From NCBI RefSeq assembly GCF_002087075.1, contig NZ_MWSM01000012.1, positions 3,513 to 17,175 of the forward strand: DNA of 13,663 bases. The letters are read 5' to 3'. A program made the position numbers and the translations under genes. Origin of the DNA: Streptococcus pseudopneumoniae ATCC BAA-960 = CCUG 49455 (GTDB taxonomy: Bacteria; Bacillota; Bacilli; Lactobacillales; Streptococcaceae). The notes under the pieces were generated by a model. The model had not been told where the DNA came from and made no database searches. It saw nothing but the letters and a program-made list of their open reading frames with translations. Position 1 is the first letter of the stretch. Each line of letters starts with the position of its first letter. Positions 8,689 through 13,663 of this stretch are shown here, one piece after another.

Positions 8689-8753
8689 ATTGTATCATAA
8701 AAAAAAGGCTAATGGAAACGAGAAACAGAGGAATTTATAGGAAAGTCAGGCTT

Positions 8754-8782
8754 TTGAGATTGTGGGTGATTTTTGTTATAAT
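8754..8782 (+). promoter_or_regulatory. Extended -10 promoter for the plus-strand operon
   Basis: TTGAGA (8754-8759) lies 17 bases from TATAAT (8777-8782), which is preceded by TG one base away (TGTTATAAT), giving an extended -10. This is the best promoter match I found in the window and faces the operon that includes mnmM and the antiporter. The final AT of the -10 is also the start of the ATG at 8781, so a transcript from here (starting near 8789) would lack that codon. Confidence 0.6.
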
Positions 8783-9737
8783 GAAAGTTATAAAATCTTA
8801 TAATACCTTGAATGATTATTATCGAAAACTCTTTGGAGAAAAGACTTTTAAAGTCCCTATTGATGCGGGATTTGACTGTCCCAATCGTGATGGAACTGTG
8901 GCTCATGGAGGCTGTACTTTTTGTACGGTTTCAGGTTCTGGAGATACTATTGTAGCCCCAGATGCGCCTATCCGTGAGCAATTTTATAAGGAAATTGACT
9001 TTATGCACCGTAAGTGGCCGGATGTTCAGAAGTATCTGGTTTATTTTCAAAATTTTACCAACACCCATGAAAAGGTGGAAGTTATTCGAGAGCGTTATGA
9101 ACAGGCTATCAATGAGCCAGGTGTGGTAGGAATCAATATTGGAATGCGCCCAGACTGTTTACCAGACGAAACCATCGAATATTTGGCTGAGTTATCGGAG
9201 TGCATGCATGTGACGGTTGAATTGGGCTTGTAGACTACTTATGAAGCAACTTCTGACCTGATTAACCGTGCGTATTCTTATGAATTGTAGGTGGAAACGG
9301 TCAAGCGTTTGAGAAAGTATCCCAAGATTGAGATTGTTTCCCATTTGATTAATGGTTTGCCTGGTGAAACCCATGAGATGATGGTTGAAAATGTCCGCCG
9401 TTGTGTCACGAATAACGATATTCAAGGGATTAAACTGCATTTGCTCCATCTTATGACAAATACTCGTATGCAACGAGATTACCATGAGGGACGTTTACAA
9501 TTGATGAGTCAGGACGAATATGTCAGGGTCATCTGTGACCAACTGGAAATCATTCCCAAACATATCGTCATCCATCGAATCACAGGAGATGCACCTAGGG
9601 ATATGCTGATTGGGCTTATGTGGAGCCTCAATAAATGGGAAGCTCTCAACAGCATTGAGATGGAGATGCGACGTCGTGGAAGTGTTCAAGGATGCAAGGC
9701 TGTAAAACAGGAGTTTGAAAATGAAAAGACCACTTGA
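8781..9737 (+). pseudogene. Radical SAM protein, YtqA/TIGR01212 type, two in-frame TAGs
   Basis: The frame spans 318 codons, the usual length for this family, with no frameshift. It is broken by TAG at codon 151 (9231-9233) and at codon 170 (9288-9290). The iron-sulfur cluster cysteines are C33, C45 and C48 (CPNRDG then GGCTFC), in the Elp3-like spacing. The stops fall in ELGL-stop-TT, where the family has Gln, and in YEL-stop-VETV, where I expect Tyr or another aromatic residue. Several other residues differ from what I remember as conserved: M122 (normally GTRPD), C141, Y165 (normally NRAH) and L279 (normally IGPMWS). The annotated start, ATG 8781, has no clear ribosome site and sits in a -10 hexamer. 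The intact protein is a radical SAM enzyme of poorly defined role, usually paired with ytqB. Only an N-terminal fragment of 150 residues would be made. Confidence 0.88.
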
Positions 9738-10278
9738 GATGGCACATGATTTTTTGGCTGAGGTCGTGACAAAAGAGGATGTCGTAGTGGATGCGACTAT
9801 GGGAAATGGTCATGACACGCTTTTTTTAGCCAAGCTAGCCAAGCAAGTCTATGCCTTTGATATTCAGAAGCAAGCCTTGGAAAAGACCCAAGAGCGTTTG
9901 CATCAGGCTGGCTTGACAAATGCCCAGTTAATCTTGCAAGGTCATGAGACACTGGACCAGTTTGTGACAGAAGCCAAGGCAGGGATTTTTAATCTGGGTT
10001 ATCTGCCGTCGGCTGATAAGTCAGTCATTACCCAACCTCAGACAACGATTGAAGCCTTAGAAAAGCTGTGTAGCTTACTTGTCAAAGGTGGACGGATTGC
10101 CATTATGATCTACTATGGTCATGATGGAGGCGACCTCGAGAGGGATGCTGTCTTGGATTTTGTGAGCCAGTTGAACCAACAAGAGTACACAGCTACCATT
10201 TACCGAACTTTAAACCAAATCAACAATCCACCATTTTTAGTGATGATTGAAAAATTAGAGAGATATAAACATGGATAA
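9721..10278 (+). CDS. mnmM: tRNA methyltransferase of the YtqB/MnmM type
   Basis: A 185-residue class I SAM-dependent methyltransferase of the family once called putative rRNA methylase (YtqB). Bacillus subtilis YtqB was shown to be MnmM, which methylates nm5s2U34 to mnm5s2U34 in tRNA; assignment of that role here is by family resemblance. The SAM-binding motif I is VVDATMGNGHDT (residues 22-33), the acidic end of strand 2 is AFDIQ (D47), and the family signature NLGYLPSADKS begins at N91, followed by IMIYYGHDGG. The start is set by AGGAG at 9709-9713, seven bases before ATG 9721; a TTG at 9715 is in frame but too close to that site. It overlaps the end of the broken radical SAM frame by 17 bases, so it needs its own ribosome site now that upstream translation stops early. 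Confidence 0.9.
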   Translation: MKRPLEMAHDFLAEVVTKEDVVVDATMGNGHDTLFLAKLAKQVYAFDIQKQALEKTQERLHQAGLTNAQLILQGHETLDQFVTEAKAGIFNLGYLPSADKSVITQPQTTIEALEKLCSLLVKGGRIAIMIYYGHDGGDLERDAVLDFVSQLNQQEYTATIYRTLNQINNPPFLVMIEKLERYKHG

Positions 10279-10525
10279 ACAATACCTACGTGAAAAGCTG
10301 GATGCCATGCGCCAAAATTTTGTTGAATCAACCCACCACGAACGAGCAGTAGGTGTGTTAGAACAAGCGCATATGAGCAAAAAAATGCTTAAAATCAAGA
10401 AAAAATTAGTTGCTCTTGAGATGGAGCGGTGCCAGAAAAAAATTGAGCACAAAGATTGTTCCAAGATTGACCAAAAAATCAAAGAGCAGAAGGAGATATT
10501 TGAATCCTGTTGTAAAAAAGATTAA
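10271..10525 (+). CDS. Small charged protein, unrecognised
   Basis: An 84-residue soluble protein, rich in Lys, Glu and Gln, with no membrane segment or signal peptide. I do not recognise the family. The middle and C-terminal parts look helical and may form a coiled coil (SKKMLKIKKKLVALEMERCQKK). Four cysteines lie in the second half: one in MERCQ, one in KDCSK and a pair in ESCCKKD; their spacing is not a clear zinc-binding motif. Its ATG overlaps the mnmM stop (ATGGATAA), with GAGAGA about eight bases before it, so translation is probably coupled to mnmM. The tight packing supports a real gene rather than chance. Confidence 0.75.
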   Translation: MDKQYLREKLDAMRQNFVESTHHERAVGVLEQAHMSKKMLKIKKKLVALEMERCQKKIEHKDCSKIDQKIKEQKEIFESCCKKD

Positions 10526-10536
10526 GGAGGACGTGC

Positions 10537-12591
10537 GTGGAATTACTGATTTACCTCATCCTATTTTTACTGGTTTTGATTGTCTCAAGTACAACCAATA
10601 AGCTCCTGCCCTTTTTGCCTCTCCCTTTGGTGCAAATTCTTTTGGGAATTGTGATTGGTCTCTTTTTACCCAATACTGACTTTCACCTTAATACGGAGTT
10701 GTTTTTGGCACTGGTTATCGGACCCTTGCTTTTCCGAGAGGCTGAAGAAGCAGATGTTACGGCTATTTTAAAACACTGGCGAATCATTGTTTATCTCATA
10801 TTTCCAGTGATTTTTATCTCGACCCTGAGTTTGGGTGGCTTGGCCCATCTTCTTTGGTTCAGCCTTCCCTTGGCAGCTTGCTTGGCTGTTGGGGCAGCCC
10901 TTGGTCCCACGGACTTGGTGGCCTTTGCCTCTCTTTCGGAGCGTTTTAGCTTTCCTAAGCGCGTGTCCAATATCCTTAAGGGCGAAGGACTCTTGAATGA
11001 TGCTTCTGGTTTGGTGGCTTTTCAGGTAGCTTTGACAGCTTGGACAACTGGAGCTTTTTCTCTGGGGCAAGCTAGCAGTTCGCTTATCTTTTCAATCCTA
11101 GGCGGTTTTTTAATTGGCTTTTTAACAGCCATGACTAATCGTTTCCTCCATAGCTTCTTGCTAAGTGTGCGAGCAACGGATATTGCTAGTGAGCTCCTTC
11201 TGGAATTGAGTTTACCCTTGGTAACCTTCTTCCTGGCAGAAGAAGTCCACGTTTCAGGGATTATTGCCGTCGTAGTTGCTGGGATTTTAAAGGCGAGTCG
11301 CTTCAAGAAAATCACGCTCCTCGAAGCCCAAGTGGATACGGTGACCGAGACAGTTTGGCATACAGTGAATTTTATGCTCAACGGTTCTGTCTTTGTGATT
11401 TTAGGAATGGAGTTGGAAATGATAGCAGAGCCTATCTTGACCAATCCAATCTATAATCCCTTGCTCTTGCTGGCATCTCTTGTCACCCTTACCTTTGTCC
11501 TCTTTGCTATTCGTTTTGTCATGATTTATGGCTATTATGCCTATAGGACTAGACGTCTCAAGAAAAAGCTAAATAAGTATATGAAGGACATGCTTCTCTT
11601 GACCTTCTCAGGTGTTAAGGGAACGGTGTCGATTGCTACAATCCTTCTGATACCAAGTAATCTAGAGCAGGAGTATCCTCTCTTGCTTTTCCTCGTCGCA
11701 GGTGTGACACTTGTAAGCTTTTTAACAGGCCTCGTGGTCTTGCCTCAGCTTTCTGACGAACAGGAAGAAAGCAAGGATTATCTCATGCATATCGCCATTT
11801 TGAATGAAGTAACGCTAGAGTTGGAAAAAGAGTTGGAAGATACCAGAAATAAACTTCCCCTCTATGCGGCTATTGACAATTACCATGGACGTATTGAAAA
11901 TCTCATTTTAAGCCAAGAAAACCAGGATGATCAAGAAGATTGGGCTGCTTTGAAACTCTTGATTCTTAGTATTGAAAGTGATGGTTTGGAGCAGGCCTAT
12001 GAAGAGGGGAACATTAGCAATCGTGCTTACCGAGTTTACCAACGTTATCTGAAAAATATAGAACGAGGAATCAATCGTAAGTTTGCGTCACGATTGACCT
12101 ATTATTTCCTTGTTTCTTTGCGGATTTTACGTTTTCTCCTTCATGAAGTTTTTACTCTCGGGAGGACTTTCCGTAGCTGGAAGGACAAGGAGCAAAGCCG
12201 TCTCCGTGCTCTTGATTATGACCAAATTGCAGAGCTCTATCTTGCCAATACAGAGATGATTATTGAAAGTTTGGAAAACCTGAAGGGAGTCTATAGACGC
12301 TCTTTGATTAGTTTTATGCAGGAGTCTCGTCTTCGAGAAACAGCTATTATCAGCAGTGGTGCCTTTGTCGAACGGGTTATCAATCGCGTTAAGCCTAACA
12401 ATATCGATGAAATGCTGAGGGGCTATTATCTGGAGCGCAAGTTGATTTTCGAATACGAAGAAAAACGATTGATTACGACCAAGTATGCCAAGAAGTTACG
12501 ACAAAATGTCAATAACTTAGAGAACTATTCCTTGAAGGAAGCTGCCAATACCCTGCCGTATGATATGGTGGAATTGGTAAGAAGAAATTAG
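10537..12591 (+). CDS. CPA1-type Na+/H+ antiporter
   Basis: A 684-residue cation/proton exchanger. The first 400 or so residues form about twelve membrane helices (Na_H_Exchanger domain). They contain the CPA1 signatures GPTD (P124, T125, D126) and GEGLLNDASG (N154, D155); the aspartate of the ND pair is the expected ion-binding residue. The remaining 280 residues are hydrophilic and helical, a cytoplasmic tail like that of YjcE-type exchangers. It likely exports Na+ (or K+) in exchange for H+ for pH and salt balance; the ion is not readable from sequence. The start is GTG at 10537, chosen because AAGGAGG (10524-10530) lies six bases upstream; GTG at 10533 is in another frame. It follows the small gene by 11 bases and probably shares its transcript. 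Confidence 0.92.
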   Translation: MELLIYLILFLLVLIVSSTTNKLLPFLPLPLVQILLGIVIGLFLPNTDFHLNTELFLALVIGPLLFREAEEADVTAILKHWRIIVYLIFPVIFISTLSLGGLAHLLWFSLPLAACLAVGAALGPTDLVAFASLSERFSFPKRVSNILKGEGLLNDASGLVAFQVALTAWTTGAFSLGQASSSLIFSILGGFLIGFLTAMTNRFLHSFLLSVRATDIASELLLELSLPLVTFFLAEEVHVSGIIAVVVAGILKASRFKKITLLEAQVDTVTETVWHTVNFMLNGSVFVILGMELEMIAEPILTNPIYNPLLLLASLVTLTFVLFAIRFVMIYGYYAYRTRRLKKKLNKYMKDMLLLTFSGVKGTVSIATILLIPSNLEQEYPLLLFLVAGVTLVSFLTGLVVLPQLSDEQEESKDYLMHIAILNEVTLELEKELEDTRNKLPLYAAIDNYHGRIENLILSQENQDDQEDWAALKLLILSIESDGLEQAYEEGNISNRAYRVYQRYLKNIERGINRKFASRLTYYFLVSLRILRFLLHEVFTLGRTFRSWKDKEQSRLRALDYDQIAELYLANTEMIIESLENLKGVYRRSLISFMQESRLRETAIISSGAFVERVINRVKPNNIDEMLRGYYLERKLIFEYEEKRLITTKYAKKLRQNVNNLENYSLKEAANTLPYDMVELVRRN

Positions 12592-12594
12592 TTA

Positions 12595-12745
12595 ATACTC
12601 TTCGAAAATCTCTTCAAACCACGTCAGCGTCGCCTTGGATTATATATGTGACTGACTTCGTCAGTTTCATCTACAACCTCAAAGCAGGGCTTTGAGCAAC
12701 CTGCGGCTAGCTTCCGAGTTTGCTATTTGATTTTCATTGAGTATA
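12595..12745 (+). repeat. BOX element, complete (boxA-boxB-boxC)
   Basis: A 151-base BOX repeat with one boxB. boxA begins AATACTCTTCGAAAATC and boxC ends GATTTTCATTGAGTATA; the two ends are inverted repeats. The boxB part (about 12651-12697) contains two hairpins: CTGACTTCGTCAG, and CTCAAAGC/GCTTTGAG around AGG. The BOXA1R site is incomplete here: CGTCAGCGTCGCCTTG is followed by GATTATA instead of CCGTAG. The element fills the gap between the antiporter stop, three bases before, and the ribosome site of the next gene, twelve bases after. Confidence 0.92.
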
Positions 12746-12769
12746 AGATTATAAGTGAAGGAGTGTGAC

Positions 12770-13630
12770 ATGAAAAAGTGGTGGAAAGAGCTGATAGACA
12801 AGCCTCTATTAAAAGCCTTTTTGCATTATTATCAAGCATCAGATAGTGAGTTGACCAGTGTCGCAGTAGCCTACTATTGGTTGATTTCGATTTTTCCCCT
12901 GCTTTTGGTGGTGGTCAATATCCTCCCCTATTTTCAGATTCCTGTGGGAGAATTTCTGGGATTTGTAAAAGATGTCCTGCCCCCAAGCCTCTATGAAGGT
13001 GTGGAAAAAATAGCCAGAGAAGTCTTGACCCAACCTTCAACAGGTTTATTGAGTTTTTCTGTTTTATCGGCGTTATGGAGTTTTTCAAAATCTATGAATT
13101 TCTTGCAAAAAGCTTTTAACAAGGCTTATGGCGTCGAAAAGAGTCGTGGACTTATTTCCCATCAGATGGTAAGTCTCCTAGTCAGTTTTGGTTTACAGAT
13201 CCTCTTTGCTTTTGCCTTGTTTCTGAGCTTATTTGGGCAGATGATTTTGGCTTTACTTGCTCATTATTGGACAAAAGATGGCATTATCTATCAGGCTTTA
13301 CAAGGTTTGGCAGGTCCTCTGACTTACGCTCTCCTCTTTGCTATCTTGGTCATGCTTTATTATTTTCTTCCCAATCTATCTAACAGGAAAATTAGCTATA
13401 CCCTACCAGGCAGTGCCTTTGTTCTCTTAGTGATTTTAGGTTTACTAACTCTGTTCTCTAGTTATCTCAATTACTATGTCCATCATTTAGTGGACGTCCG
13501 AATTTTAGGTTCCGTTCTTCTTGTTGTTATGATGTTTTGGTTTATCTTGATTGCTAAAATTGTTATCCTAGGTGCGGTGATCAATGCCAGTATACAGAGT
13601 TTGAAAGATCCTAGTTTTAGAAAAGACTAA
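12770..13630 (+). CDS. YihY/BrkB-family inner membrane protein
   Basis: A 286-residue polytopic membrane protein of the YihY/virulence-factor BrkB family. Older annotations call it ribonuclease BN, which is wrong: RNase BN activity belongs to an unrelated gene, and nothing here looks like a nuclease. The N-terminal part shows the family pattern SVAVAYYWLISIFPLLL (first helix, about 28-50). About five more helices follow, with GPLTYALLFAILVMLYYFLPN and PGSAFVLLVILGLL as typical segments. Its role is unknown; transport or lipid handling has been proposed for the family. The start is ATG 12770, six bases after AAGGAG (12758-12763); GTG at 12755 is in frame but overlaps that site. The gene may be read from the antiporter operon through the BOX element. 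Confidence 0.92.
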   Translation: MKKWWKELIDKPLLKAFLHYYQASDSELTSVAVAYYWLISIFPLLLVVVNILPYFQIPVGEFLGFVKDVLPPSLYEGVEKIAREVLTQPSTGLLSFSVLSALWSFSKSMNFLQKAFNKAYGVEKSRGLISHQMVSLLVSFGLQILFAFALFLSLFGQMILALLAHYWTKDGIIYQALQGLAGPLTYALLFAILVMLYYFLPNLSNRKISYTLPGSAFVLLVILGLLTLFSSYLNYYVHHLVDVRILGSVLLVVMMFWFILIAKIVILGAVINASIQSLKDPSFRKD

Positions 13631-13663
13631 CTATTTATCCATTACAAAAGCGCATAGTATCAA

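Noticed and set aside
9231..9290. TAG codons in the radical SAM frame read as pyrrolysine or another recoded residue.
   Set aside because: Streptococci are not known to have amber recoding, the positions match Gln and an aromatic residue in relatives, and other conserved residues are also changed. Pseudogene decay is simpler.
12770..13630. Annotation as ribonuclease BN.
   Set aside because: The protein is a polytopic membrane protein of the YihY family with no nuclease motif; the old name is a known misassignment.
1..13663. CRISPR array, tRNA or rRNA genes, phage or toxin-antitoxin modules.
   Set aside because: No regularly spaced repeats, cloverleaf-like sequence, rRNA sequence or recognisable defence or phage proteins were seen.

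Overview
The window looks like chromosome from Streptococcus pneumoniae or a very close mitis-group relative. The evidence is a 2233-residue BgaA-type surface beta-galactosidase with a YSIRK signal and LPNTG anchor, two BOX repeats (one containing a perfect match to the classic BOXA1R primer site), and low-GC, strong-SD gene structure. The species call is inference from recognition; no database search was possible.

Layout. Positions 1-80 hold the boxB and boxA end of a minus-oriented BOX element that runs off the left edge. bgaA follows on the plus strand (168-6869) and fills half the window. Next comes a decayed IS1182-type insertion sequence (about 6932-8240) whose transposase reads on the minus strand. 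It is dead twice over: it has an in-frame ochre codon and lacks the middle catalytic aspartate region. A small minus-strand membrane protein gene (DUF3397-like, 8329-8688) with its own terminator follows. It is divergent from a plus-strand cluster: a radical SAM gene (ytqA type) broken by two in-frame TAG codons, an intact class I methyltransferase of the YtqB/MnmM type, a small unrecognised charged protein, and a CPA1-type Na+/H+ antiporter. A complete single-boxB BOX element (12595-12745) then separates the antiporter from a YihY/BrkB-family membrane protein gene that ends just before the window does.

How the genes relate. BgaA is a self-contained cell-wall enzyme that removes terminal beta-1,4-galactose from host glycans and carries two sugar-binding modules. 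The plus-strand cluster is tightly packed: the radical SAM reading frame overlaps mnmM by 17 bases, mnmM overlaps the small gene by 8, and the antiporter starts 11 bases after the small gene. It therefore probably forms one operon of housekeeping type (tRNA modification, ion homeostasis). The YihY-like gene may be read through the BOX element. The region between bgaA and mnmM is a patch of decay: a dead IS beside a radical SAM gene carrying two stops and several substitutions at residues I remember as conserved.

I found no convincing new biological system. The best second looks are the pattern of damage in the radical SAM gene, its odd start and promoter overlap, the doubly inactivated IS, and the BOX element placed just ahead of a ribosome binding site.
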